A stretch of DNA of 41,740 bases, from contig DATFWQ010000067.1 of assembly GCA_035259145.1 (NCBI GenBank), positions 1 through 41,740 of the forward strand. Reading direction: 5' to 3'. Source of the stretch: CF-161 sp035259145 (GTDB lineage Bacteria > Chloroflexota > Dormibacteria > Dormibacterales > Dormibacteraceae). This document shows positions 16,687 to 25,100 of the stretch, in pieces (position 1 is the first letter of the stretch; every line of letters starts with the position of its first letter). The notes beneath the pieces were generated by a model. The model saw only the letters and a program-made list of their open reading frames with translations, searched no databases and was not told the DNA's origin. Position numbers and translations under genes: made by a program.

Positions 16687-17493
16687 ATCGAGCCGTCTGC
16701 CGACCTCCACGTACACAGCCAGTTCTCATGGGACGCCCCGGCGGGCGACATGGAAACCACATGCCGTCATGCAATCGACATCGGGTTGCGGGCGATCGCA
16801 TTCACCGAGCACGCGGATCACGTACCTCAGGTCCATGAGACGGTGCGGCCGCTCGACATCCTGGGCTACCACGCCGAAGTCGAGCGCTGCCGGGCGCTGT
16901 TTGCCGGCCTGCGGATCCTGAGCGGCGTGGAGCTCGGCGAGCCGCACCGATATCCCCGCGAGACTGCGGCGGTCCTCGCAGCCGGGCGCCTGGACCGGGT
17001 CCTGGGCTCGGTACATTGCTTCGAGTGGAAGGGCCGGCTGATGGATGCCAGCCAGCTGGCCAGTCTGCGCCTGGCCGAGGTGGCTGACGCGGTGCGGGCC
17101 TACTTCAAGGAGGTGTGCGCCCTGGTCGGGAGCGCCCAGACGTTCGAGGTGCTCGCGCACCTCGACTACCCGAAGCGGTACTGGCCGCACGCGGAGCTCT
17201 GCTATCAGGAGCTAGAGTTCGAAGAAGAGATCCGAGAGGTGCTCCGAGGCGCCGCAGCGCGTCAGGCCGTGCTGGAAATGAACACAACGCGTGGGGACGT
17301 GCCCGAACGGGGCCTCTGCCCGGGACCGACTGTTCTGCGCTGGTGGGTCGAGGCTGGTGGGCGGGCGCTGAGCTTCGGCAGCGACTCCCACGAACCGGGA
17401 AAGATCGCTCGCGGCTTCGCGCTCGCGGCACAGGTGGCCGAGGCTGCCGGCTTCAAGCCCAACGACGATCCAGCCGCCTTCTGGAGACGATGA
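16687..17493 (+). CDS. PHP-domain phosphoesterase (histidinol-phosphatase-like)
   Basis: This is a metal-dependent phosphoesterase of the PHP superfamily, closest in layout to HisK/HisJ-type histidinol-phosphatases. Motif I DLHVHSQFSWD needs codons beginning at 16702, motif II is FTEHADH, then SGVELGE, SVHCF, VLAHLDYPKR and the final FGSDSHEPG. All expected metal ligands (His, Asp and Glu) are therefore present. No ATG, GTG or TTG occurs in this frame between the stop at 16546-16548 and motif I. An ATG at 16750 would delete the essential His-x-His. I place the start at ATC 16687 because it lies eight nt after TAACCT. The next gene overlaps by ATGA. The substrate is unproven; an ordinary sugar or nucleotide phosphate is equally possible. 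Confidence 0.8.
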   Translation: MEPSADLHVHSQFSWDAPAGDMETTCRHAIDIGLRAIAFTEHADHVPQVHETVRPLDILGYHAEVERCRALFAGLRILSGVELGEPHRYPRETAAVLAAGRLDRVLGSVHCFEWKGRLMDASQLASLRLAEVADAVRAYFKEVCALVGSAQTFEVLAHLDYPKRYWPHAELCYQELEFEEEIREVLRGAAARQAVLEMNTTRGDVPERGLCPGPTVLRWWVEAGGRALSFGSDSHEPGKIARGFALAAQVAEAAGFKPNDDPAAFWRR

Positions 17494-18749
17494 GCCCGCC
17501 AGGCCTGCGTGTGCGGGCCGAAAGCACTGTCCACGGCGGCGCGGTCATCGCACACGACGGTGGGCAGGCCCTGCTCGTCTACTACACAATCCCTGGCGAG
17601 GTCGTGGAGGCCGAGCCGAGCGGGCGGCGTGGCGGCCTTGCATACGCACGTGCCGCGCGGGTTCTGCAACCGTCACCTGACCGTATCGAGCCGCGCTGTC
17701 CTCACTTCGGGGAGTGCGGTGGCTGCGTCTGGCAGCACGCGCGCTACCAGCGCCAGCTGGAGTTCAAGCTGCAGTCCGTAGAAGAGGCCTGGCGCGGAGT
17801 CGGGCTCCGGCTGCCGCCTGACACGCCGGTTCTAGGCATGGACGACCCATGGCGGTACCGCATCCGGGGCGAGTTCGAAGCGTCATACCGGCGTGACGGT
17901 GGGGTTGAGTTCGGTTTTCACCGAATGCGGCGGCACTCGGTGCTGCCTGTACGGACCTGCCCAATCCACGACCAGCGGATCGAGCGAGCGATGCTGGCCT
18001 TCGGCCAGGCGGCCACTGAACTGCGCGTACGAGGCCTGCAGACGCTGCTCCTTACGGCCGAGCCGACCGGCAGCGGGCTTCTCTGGCATACGCGGTATCG
18101 TGCCCGGGGCCTGCCGGCGCCAGACGCCGAGCTGGCCATCAGAGTGGCGGAGCTGCTGCCTGACCTCGTCCTTCTGGACGACTCGATGGACCTGGAGTTC
18201 TGGGGCTTGAAGTTTCGGGTTCGCAGCGACACGTTCGTGCAAACGAACTACCGGCAGATGCTCGTCCTGTACCGCACCGTGCTGGACATGCTGGAGCCAG
18301 GGCCGGCGGACTCTGTACTGGACCTGTATGCCGGCATCGGGACGATAAGCGTGGCCGTGGCCCGCCACGCGGGCTCGGTGACGGCGATCGAGGAAAACCC
18401 GAAGGCGATGCGGCTGGCGGGCGTGAATGCCCGGATCAATGGCATCGGGAACGTGCGCACGCTGTCTGGCCGGGTCGAGGACGCGCTCCGTGAAATCCGG
18501 ACTGGCCGGCACCAGGCGGCTGTCCTGGATCCGCCCCGGGCGGGGTGCGCCGCCGCCGCGATTGCCGAGCTGCTCAGGCTGGCGCCTGACCGGCTGGTCT
18601 ACGTGAGCTGCGAACCGACCACGCACGCGCGCGACGTCTCGCTTCTGGTGCGCGGCGGCTATCGGGTTCGGCGCGCAGTGGTGGTGGACATGTTCCCGCA
18701 CACGTACCACGTGGAGTCCGTGGTGCTGCTCGAGCGCTCCGCCTGCTGA
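17490..18749 (+). CDS. TrmA/RlmD-family RNA (uracil-5-)-methyltransferase
   Basis: This 419-aa SAM-dependent enzyme methylates C5 of a uridine in rRNA (RlmD/RlmC) or tRNA (TrmA). An N-terminal TRAM-like strand set is followed by the 4Fe-4S cysteines Cys70, Cys76, Cys79 and Cys157 (CPHFGECGGC and RTCPIHD), as in RumA/RlmD. The methyltransferase domain has VLDLYAGIGTISVAVA for SAM. The motif LDPPRAG and the catalytic Cys in YVSCEPTTHARD complete it. The ATG at 17490 overlaps the PHP stop by ATGA, so the two are co-translated. A longer open frame upstream to 17115 is a PHP-gene shadow. The RNA target cannot be told from sequence alone; RlmD is the more likely type given the iron-sulfur cluster. 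Confidence 0.92.
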   Translation: MSPPGLRVRAESTVHGGAVIAHDGGQALLVYYTIPGEVVEAEPSGRRGGLAYARAARVLQPSPDRIEPRCPHFGECGGCVWQHARYQRQLEFKLQSVEEAWRGVGLRLPPDTPVLGMDDPWRYRIRGEFEASYRRDGGVEFGFHRMRRHSVLPVRTCPIHDQRIERAMLAFGQAATELRVRGLQTLLLTAEPTGSGLLWHTRYRARGLPAPDAELAIRVAELLPDLVLLDDSMDLEFWGLKFRVRSDTFVQTNYRQMLVLYRTVLDMLEPGPADSVLDLYAGIGTISVAVARHAGSVTAIEENPKAMRLAGVNARINGIGNVRTLSGRVEDALREIRTGRHQAAVLDPPRAGCAAAAIAELLRLAPDRLVYVSCEPTTHARDVSLLVRGGYRVRRAVVVDMFPHTYHVESVVLLERSAC

Positions 18750-19501
18750 TGGACCCGTCCTGGGAGCACCTCGCCGGAGTGCTTCTCACGGTGGCAGCCG
18801 CCGCCGTCGTGTGTCTGGCCGCACGAAGGCGGCCCGGCCGCTGGATCACACCCACCGCGACGGCACTGGGGATCCTGCTGGTCGTCTCCGAGGCGGCCTG
18901 GATCGCGTGGTTGGTCGCACACGGTGGCTGGGCTGCGGACGTTGGGCTGCCGCTGCAGCTGTGCGACGCGGCGACGCTGCTGGCGGCGGCGGCTCTCTGG
19001 ACGCGACGGCGGCGGCTAGTCGAGCTGACGTACTTCTGGGCCTGTGCGGGAACCGTACAGGCTCTGATCACCCCAGACGTGCCTGAGCCATTCCCGAGCT
19101 TCGTCTACTTCCAGTACTACGCGGCTCACGGTGGGGTCGTGGTCGGGGCGCTGTTCCTGGTTATCGGTCTGCGCATCGCACCAGGCCCCGGCGCGGTGGT
19201 GCGAGCCGCGCTGGCGACGGCGGGATACACAGCCGCCGTCGGCCTCGTGGACGTGGTCACTGGCGGCAACTACATGTTTCTCCGCGAGCCGCCGCCCACA
19301 CCCAGCCTCCTCGATGTCTTGGGTCCATGGCCCTGGTACCTCGCGACTGCGACCGTCCTCGGCGTCGTCCTCTTTGCGATGTTGAACTTGCCGTTCTGGC
19401 TCAGCCGGGAGCCGGCCGTTGCGCCGACCGGCGCCTCGCCGCCAGCGTCGAGGGCGGACGGTCAGACATCTCGAAATGCGTTCCGAAGACCGCACTGGTA
19501 G
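18749..19501 (+). CDS. TIGR02206/YwaF-family membrane protein
   Basis: This 250-aa integral membrane protein has about six hydrophobic helices and resembles the TIGR02206 (YwaF) family. Family-like segments are GWAADVGLPLQLCDAATLLAAAA, YFWACAGTVQALITPDVPE with FPSFVYFQYYAAHGGV, and GGNYMFLREPPPTPSLLDVLGPWPWY. The aromatic, charged GNYMFLREPP loop is highly typical. Function is unknown. The ATG at 18749 overlaps the methyltransferase stop by one base (TGATG), making it the third cistron with the PHP and methyltransferase genes. A Ser/Arg tail of 30 residues follows the last helix. A strong hairpin downstream probably ends the transcript. Confidence 0.85.
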   Translation: MDPSWEHLAGVLLTVAAAAVVCLAARRRPGRWITPTATALGILLVVSEAAWIAWLVAHGGWAADVGLPLQLCDAATLLAAAALWTRRRRLVELTYFWACAGTVQALITPDVPEPFPSFVYFQYYAAHGGVVVGALFLVIGLRIAPGPGAVVRAALATAGYTAAVGLVDVVTGGNYMFLREPPPTPSLLDVLGPWPWYLATATVLGVVLFAMLNLPFWLSREPAVAPTGASPPASRADGQTSRNAFRRPHW

Positions 19502-19534
19502 GCCGAGGTGAAGGGCGGTATGGGCTGAGGGGTG

Positions 19535-19565
19535 GGGGGTGGGCGGCCATGCTTCGCCCACCCCC
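19535..19565. terminator. Strong hairpin between convergent genes
   Basis: GGGGGTGGGCG (19535-19545) pairs perfectly with CGCCCACCCCC (19555-19565) around a 9-nt loop. It lies in the 163-nt gap between the YwaF-like gene and the convergent aminotransferase gene. No T-run follows on either side, so this would be a GC-only, possibly bidirectional terminator. No gene is seen elsewhere in the gap. Confidence 0.6.
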
Positions 19566-19664
19566 AGGGTCTAGTGGATACCGTCAGGCCCCAGCGGTAC
19601 AAGTTGCATCGTGCCTTCGACACGACGCGGCGGTAGCGCTCTCGTGCGGGTCGTACGAGATCAG

Positions 19665-20831
19665 CTAACGCTGAACCGTCGCCACGAGTTCGCAGAGCCG
19701 TCCCACGCCTTCACGCAGGTCCTGGTCGGAGCTGGCGAGGCTGATCCGCACCGCGCTTCCGGCGACATGGCCGAACGCGCTGCCCGGCGCTACCGCGACA
19801 CCGCGCTCTTCAAGCAGCCGCACCGCGAACGCGTGGGAATCCAGGTCTGACGGCGCTACGTCAGCCAGGATGTAGAAAGCCCCCTCCGGCACGATCAGCA
19901 GCAGCCCAGCCTCACGCAGAAGGTCGACTACCAGATCGCGCCGCCGGCGATAGCCGGCGACCATCTCGCCCACGCAGTCCTGCGGACCGTCGAGGGCTGC
20001 CTCGGCCGCCTTCTGGGCGACGGTCGAGGAGGACGACGTGGTGCCCTCGGTCATCTTGATCATGGTGTCCACCACGAGGGGTGAGGCGACCGCGTAGCCC
20101 AGACGCCAGCCTGTCATGGCGTACGTCTTGCTGAACGTGTAGCAGGTCACGACCTGCTCCGGGTCGGCGTGATCGCGCATGCCCGGCGCAACCGGCCGGC
20201 CGTCGAGCATGATCTGGTCGTAGCACTCGTCGCTGACGATCCAGAGGCCGTGGCGCTGTGCGATGTCACCGAGCCGCATCAAGACCTCGGCTGGGTAGAC
20301 GCGGCCGGTCGGGTTGTTGGGGCTGTTCACGACCAGCAGTCGGGTGCGAGGAGTGATCAGGGCCTCGAGCCGGTCCAGGTCGGGCAGACAGCCCATCTCC
20401 GTAGGGCAGGGGTAGAGGAGGGGTCGGACTCGGGCGGTGGCCAGGAGAAGTCGGTAATTCGGCCAGCTCGGATCGGGCAGCAAGACCTCATCGCCTGGAT
20501 TGCAGAGCGCCATGACGCTTGCGGCGATCACCGCGGCTCCCCCAGGCCCGCAGACGACCTGCTCCGGGGGTACGTCGACGCCGTTCACTCGGCGGAGCTT
20601 GTCGGCGAGGCGCTCGCGCAGGGAGCCCAGGCCGGCGGTGGGGGTGTAGCCGTGCCAGCCGTCGTCGAGAGCGCGCTTGGCGGCTTCGACGATGTGGGTC
20701 GGGGTGCGGTAGTCGGGCTGGCCGACCTCCAGCCTGATTGCGTCAGGCACCGATTGCGCCAGGTGCATGATTTCGCGGATGCCGGAGTGCGGGGCGGCGC
20801 GCAGCGTGGTCGAGAGCTCAGCCGGTCTCAC
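19665..20831 (-). CDS. Pyridoxal-phosphate aminotransferase, class I/II (AspC-like)
   Basis: This 388-aa fold-type I aminotransferase moves an amino group between an amino acid and a 2-oxo acid. GYTPTAGLGSLRERLA (61-76), NSPNNPTGRVYP (169-180) with the substrate-carboxylate-binding Asn, SDECYDQI (200-207) and YTFSKTYAMTGWRLGY with the PLP-lysine Lys235 are all standard. The C-terminal Arg in SAVRISLASS binds the alpha-carboxylate. It belongs to the aspartate/aromatic group with broad specificity; the exact substrate is not readable. GTG 20831 is chosen because TAGACT ends six nt upstream, which would make an earlier in-frame TTG (20837) part of the promoter spacer. It is divergent from the quinone oxidoreductase-like gene. 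Confidence 0.92.
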   Translation of the reverse strand: MRPAELSTTLRAAPHSGIREIMHLAQSVPDAIRLEVGQPDYRTPTHIVEAAKRALDDGWHGYTPTAGLGSLRERLADKLRRVNGVDVPPEQVVCGPGGAAVIAASVMALCNPGDEVLLPDPSWPNYRLLLATARVRPLLYPCPTEMGCLPDLDRLEALITPRTRLLVVNSPNNPTGRVYPAEVLMRLGDIAQRHGLWIVSDECYDQIMLDGRPVAPGMRDHADPEQVVTCYTFSKTYAMTGWRLGYAVASPLVVDTMIKMTEGTTSSSSTVAQKAAEAALDGPQDCVGEMVAGYRRRRDLVVDLLREAGLLLIVPEGAFYILADVAPSDLDSHAFAVRLLEERGVAVAPGSAFGHVAGSAVRISLASSDQDLREGVGRLCELVATVQR

Positions 20832-20837
20832 GTGCAA

Positions 20838-20843
20838 AGTCTA
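20838..20843 (-). promoter_or_regulatory. -10 element TAGACT for the aminotransferase (leaderless)
   Basis: On the minus strand TAGACT is followed by TTGCAC and then GTG, a spacing of six nt with no ribosome-binding site. It matches the TAnnnT pattern. Confidence 0.5.
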
Positions 20844-20926
20844 GGGTTGCCTCCACGACCCGAGACGGCGCACGGCCGTACCTCTCGGGTGCTGCGGTCG
20901 CGTTGCGGCACCCGAAGCTCCCGGCA

Positions 20927-20932
20927 TAGCGT
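20927..20932 (+). promoter_or_regulatory. -10 element TAGCGT for the MDR gene (leaderless)
   Basis: TAGCGT ends six nt before ATG 20939, with no ribosome-binding site. Together with the minus-strand element at 20838-20843 it forms a back-to-back pair with starts 107 nt apart. Confidence 0.45.
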
Positions 20933-20938
20933 TGAACG

Positions 20939-21856
20939 ATGCGAGCACTGATCTCAACACCGAACGGCCCCTTACCGGCCGAGATACAGGAGGTCGACGA
21001 ACCATCGCCGGCGTCAGGCGAACTGGTGCTCGAGGTCCGCTCTGCTTCGTTGAACCGTGGCGAGCTCTCCCTGCTGGCAGCAAGGCCGGGCTGGGGGCCG
21101 GGCCAGGACGTCGCCGGAGTTGTGCTTGAGGCGGCGGCCGACGGGAGCGGTCCACCAGAGGGGGCGCGGGCCGTCGCGGTCGTCGACCAGGCGGGGTGGG
21201 CCGATCGGGTGGCTGCACCTACCAGCCGCGTGGCGCGATTGCCGGATGGCGTGGAGTTCGGTGCCGGCGCCACCCTGGGGGTCGCGGGGCTGACGGCTCT
21301 GAGGGCGCTACGCCTCGGAGGTGATCTGCTGGGCCGCGATGTACTGGTCACCGGCGCAAGCGGCGGTGTCGGCAGGTTCGCTGTCCAGCTCGCTGCTATC
21401 GCCGGCGCCCGGGTGACGGCAGCCGTGGGGAGCGCCGATCGAGGCGAGGGGCTGGAAGGCCTGGGAGCGGCCAGGACAGTCGTTGGAGACGAGGATCTCG
21501 GCGGCCCTTTCGACTTTGTTATGGAGGGCGTCGGCGGCGGCTCGCTGGAGCGGTCGGTGCATGCACTGACGCCAGGTGGGGGGGTCGCGCTCTTTGGCGC
21601 CGTTGCCGGGGAACCGGCGAGGCTCGGGCTCGCCGACTTTCGCGGTTGCCCCGGCGCTCGGATCCAGAGCTTCTTCATCTACTCGACCGACGTTGGGACG
21701 TTCGGACGGGACCTCGCCTTCATGGCCGGACTGGTGGCCAAAGGTAAGCTGCGACCGCAGATTGGCCTCGAAGTCAGCTGGCGAAACCTTGGCGCTGCGG
21801 TGGAGTCCTTGCGCGGCCGCCGCGTCAGAGGCAAGGCGATCTTGAGGATCGACTAG
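20939..21856 (+). CDS. Zinc-free MDR oxidoreductase (quinone oxidoreductase-like)
   Basis: This 305-aa medium-chain dehydrogenase/reductase lacks the catalytic and structural zinc ligands and so resembles quinone oxidoreductase or enoyl reductase types. The N-terminal GroES-like part includes LVLEVRSASLNRGELSLLA and PGQDVAGVVLEAA. The Rossmann domain begins with VLVTGASGGVGRFAVQLAAIAGARV, whose GxGxxG-type loop binds NADPH. The C-terminus VESLRGRRVRGKAILRID is the usual end of the family. The protein is slightly shorter than typical members (around 320-330 aa), with no sign of damage. The substrate is unknown. The last codons contain the first copy of a repeated decamer GATCGACYAG. Confidence 0.9.
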   Translation: MRALISTPNGPLPAEIQEVDEPSPASGELVLEVRSASLNRGELSLLAARPGWGPGQDVAGVVLEAAADGSGPPEGARAVAVVDQAGWADRVAAPTSRVARLPDGVEFGAGATLGVAGLTALRALRLGGDLLGRDVLVTGASGGVGRFAVQLAAIAGARVTAAVGSADRGEGLEGLGAARTVVGDEDLGGPFDFVMEGVGGGSLERSVHALTPGGGVALFGAVAGEPARLGLADFRGCPGARIQSFFIYSTDVGTFGRDLAFMAGLVAKGKLRPQIGLEVSWRNLGAAVESLRGRRVRGKAILRID

Positions 21857-22035
21857 CCAGGGTGCGCCCGATCGACCAGCCGCTCGGCGCCACAGGATCG
21901 ACTAGTCCGAGATTGGACCAATTGCCGGCATTCGGCCCTCTGCCAACCTCTCCGATCGGGCCATTCCCCAGCATTTGGTTCACTTGCGGCACAACTCCGG
22001 GCCACTTCTGCAGCCTGCGCCCGATCGACCAGCCG
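21847..22035. repeat. Repeated decamer and 20-nt repeats upstream of dnaE
   Basis: The decamer GATCGACYAG occurs at 21847-21856, 21870-21879, 21896-21905 and 22023-22032. A 20-nt sequence beginning TGCGCCCGATCGACC is repeated exactly at 21863-21882 and 22016-22035. A 12-mer AGGATCGACTAG is repeated at 21845 and 21894. No gene is present in 21857-22120, so this is the regulatory and spacer region of dnaE. Confidence 0.6.
21912..21941. repeat. REP-like element, copy 3
   Basis: GGACCAATTGCCGGCATTCG and the bases after it resemble the palindrome at 233-258 (about 17 of 24 positions). The inner part, 21920-21941, is the near-exact reverse complement of 11518-11539. It lies inside the repeat-rich region before dnaE. 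Confidence 0.45.
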
Positions 22036-22086
22036 GCGCCGGCCGTGCCCATGCCGTGGGCCTGATCCACAGCCACACGGAAAGTC

Positions 22087-22092
22087 TAGAAT
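22087..22092 (+). promoter_or_regulatory. -10 element TAGAAT for dnaE
   Basis: TAGAAT is the most consensus-like -10 before dnaE. A transcript starting about 7 nt downstream would exclude the in-frame GTG at 22094. It leaves a leader of about 20 nt before the ATG at 22121. Confidence 0.5.
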
Positions 22093-22120
22093 CGTGAGGC
22101 CCGCCATCCCGTCCACGCCA

Positions 22121-25100
22121 ATGCCACACGCACCCGAGACGTTCGTCCACCTCCACAACCACACCGAGTTTTCGCTGCTCGACGGCGCCAGTCGTATCAA
22201 CGCCATGGTGGCACGAGCGGCCGAACTCGAGATGCCCGCCCTGGCCATCACAGACCACGGGGCGATGTACGGCGCCGTCCACTTCTACAAAGCGTGCAGG
22301 CAGGCGGGGATCAAGCCGATCCTTGGCTTCGAAGCGTACGTGGCGCCCAGGGGCCGCTACGACCGGGAGGTAAAGGTCGACCGAGACCCCTACCACCTGA
22401 CCATTCTGGCGGCCGATGTCGAGGGCTACTACAACCTGATGGCGCTATGCACTGTCGGCCAGAAGGAAGGCCTCTACTACAAGCCCCGCATCGACCGGGA
22501 GGTGCTGGCCAGGCACTCGAAGGGGCTGTTCGTGCTGTCTGGCTGCCTGGGAGGCGAACTGGCCACCAAGATCGGCCAGGGGGACGAAGACGGTGCCAGG
22601 GAGACGGTCTCAGCGTATCGCGACATATTCGGGACCGATCGCTACGTGCTCGAGGTCCAGCGTCACGGCATCGAGCTGCAGGCAAAGGTCAACGAAGCGC
22701 TGACCAGGTTATCCAGGGAGTTCGGGCTGCGCCTGGTTGCGACCAACGACCTGCACTATGTGCACCAGCAGGACGCCGAGCCCCACGACGTTCTCCTCTG
22801 TCTGCAGACCGGCGCGACCTTCGACGACCCCAAGCGCTGGCGATTCGAGTCCCAGGACTACTACCTGAAAACGCCGGCGGAGATGGCGCAGATCTTCTCA
22901 GACATGCCAGAAGCCCTCGCGGCCACGCTGGACATCGCGGACGAGGTCTCTTTCAAGCTCCCGCTCGGTCATAACCTTCTGCCGCCGTTCGAGGTGCCTG
23001 AGTCGATGACCGCCGAGTCGTACCTGCGGAAGAACGCCGAGGCGGGCTTGCGCTGGCGCTATGGCGACAACCCTCCGCCTGAAGTCCGGGAACGTCTGGA
23101 CATGGAGCTGGACGTGATCCGTCAGACTGGATTTTCCTCATACATCCTGATCGTATGGGACTTCTACAACTTCGCCCGCCAGAACGGGATCGTGACCGGA
23201 CCGGGGCGTGGGAGCGCGGCGGGCAGCCTGGTCAACTTCTGCCTGGGCATCACCAACCTCGACCCGGTCGAACACGGTCTTCTCTTCGAGAGGTTTCTGA
23301 ACAAGGATCGAGTGTCGATGCCCGACATCGACTGCGACTTCTCGGTCGAGGGACGCGAGCGCGTCATCCGCTACGTGTCCGAGAAGTACGGCGCCGGCAG
23401 GGTTGCCCAGATCATCACGTTCACGACCATGGCCTCAAAAGCGGCCATCCGGGACGTTGGACGCGTCCTGGAAGTTCCGCTCAAGGAGACGGACCGTCTG
23501 GCCAAGTTGGTGCCGGTTTTCCAGGGACGCTCGAAAACCCTGGACGACGCATTGAAAGAGGTTCCCGAGTTCCGCGCCGCCTACGAGTCAGGGCCGCAGA
23601 ATGGCCCCGACGGACGTCCATATGATCCGAGGCGGCTCATCGACGTCGCACGCACTCTGGAAGGCGTCTCGCGAAACGTGAGCGTGCATGCTGCGGGTGT
23701 GGTGATCGCGCCGGATGAGCTGGTCCGGTACGCCCCTCTGCAGTGGGGGCCCAGGTCCGGCGGAAACGGCGACGATCAATCCCGGCAGACGATCACCCAG
23801 TACGACATGAAGGCGGTGGGGGACATCGGCCTCCTCAAGATGGACTTTCTGGGCCTGCAGAACCTGGACATCATCAGCACCTGCTTGACGCTCATCAAAG
23901 AACACCACGGGGTGGACATCGACCTGCTGGAACTGGGTTTCCACGACCCCAAGGCTTACGAGCTGATCTCCAACGCCGACACACATGGCGTGTTCCAGCT
24001 CGAGGGCTCTGGCATGCGGCGGATGCTGCAGGAGATGAGGCCTCAGTCCTTCGCCGACATCACCGCAGCCGTCGCTCTGTTCCGACCGGGGCCGATGCAG
24101 AACATTCCCGCCTACATCGCTCGCAGACAGGGACGCGAACCGATCGAGTACCTGCACCCACGGCTGGAGCCGATCCTCAAGGACACGCACGGCGTGATCA
24201 TCTACCAGGAGCAGGTCATGATGGCCGCCCGGGAGCTCGCCGGGTTCACGCTGTCCGAGGCCGACATTCTGCGCTCGGCGATGGGTAAGAAAGACAAGGC
24301 CAAGATGGCGCTCCAGCGCGACAAGTTCATAGCCGGGTGCGTCTCCAACGCAATCACCCCTTCGCTGGCAGAGCAGCTCTTCGACGCAATCGCGAAGTTC
24401 GCGGAATACGGTTTCCCCAAGGCCCACGCCAGCGCGTATGCCATGATCAGCTACCAGACCGCGTATCTGAAGGCCAACTACCCGGTCGAGTACATGACGT
24501 CCTTGCTCACCCACATGGAGGGCAACGCGGACAAAGTAGCGGCGGCGATAGTGGACGCCAAAAAGCGCGGGCTGGAAGTCCTTCCCCCTGACATAAACGA
24601 GTCCCGCGTCGACTTCTCCATCGTGGAGGGTCGCATCCGCTTCGGCCTGGCGGCGATCAAGAACGTCGGCCGCGGTGCGGTCGAGCAAATCGTCGAGGAG
24701 CGCGACGCGCGGGGCGAGTTCAAGTCCCTGGATGACTTCTGCGAGCGCGTGGCGGGCGTCCAGGACGTCAATGCCCGCGCCCTCGACAGCCTCGTCCGCA
24801 GTGGTGCCTGCGACGCGTTCGGTGAGCGCAACCAGCTACTGGTGACCCTCGACAAGGCGCGGCTGCGCGCCGAGCAGGCGCGAAGGGATCGGGAGTCCGG
24901 CCAGATCTCGTTCTTCGGTCTGGTCGAGGACATGGATGACCAGAGGCTCGACTACGGCGTTCCAGCGGCGGCGCCGATGCCGCCCGAGCAGCGTCTGCGT
25001 CACGAAAAGGAGTTGCTCGGCCTGTACCTCTCCGACCATCCGCTGAACCGGATCGAGAAGGAGCTGGCCACCTACACCGACACCCAGGTGAGCGAGCTGA

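Noticed and set aside
17115..17489. Upstream extension of the methyltransferase frame
   Set aside because: It is an out-of-frame reading of the PHP gene. The methyltransferase begins at ATG 17490 with an ATGA overlap.
21857..22093. CRISPR-like array in the repeats before dnaE
   Set aside because: Repeats are only 10-20 nt, unevenly spaced, few in number and not separated by unique spacers of constant length.
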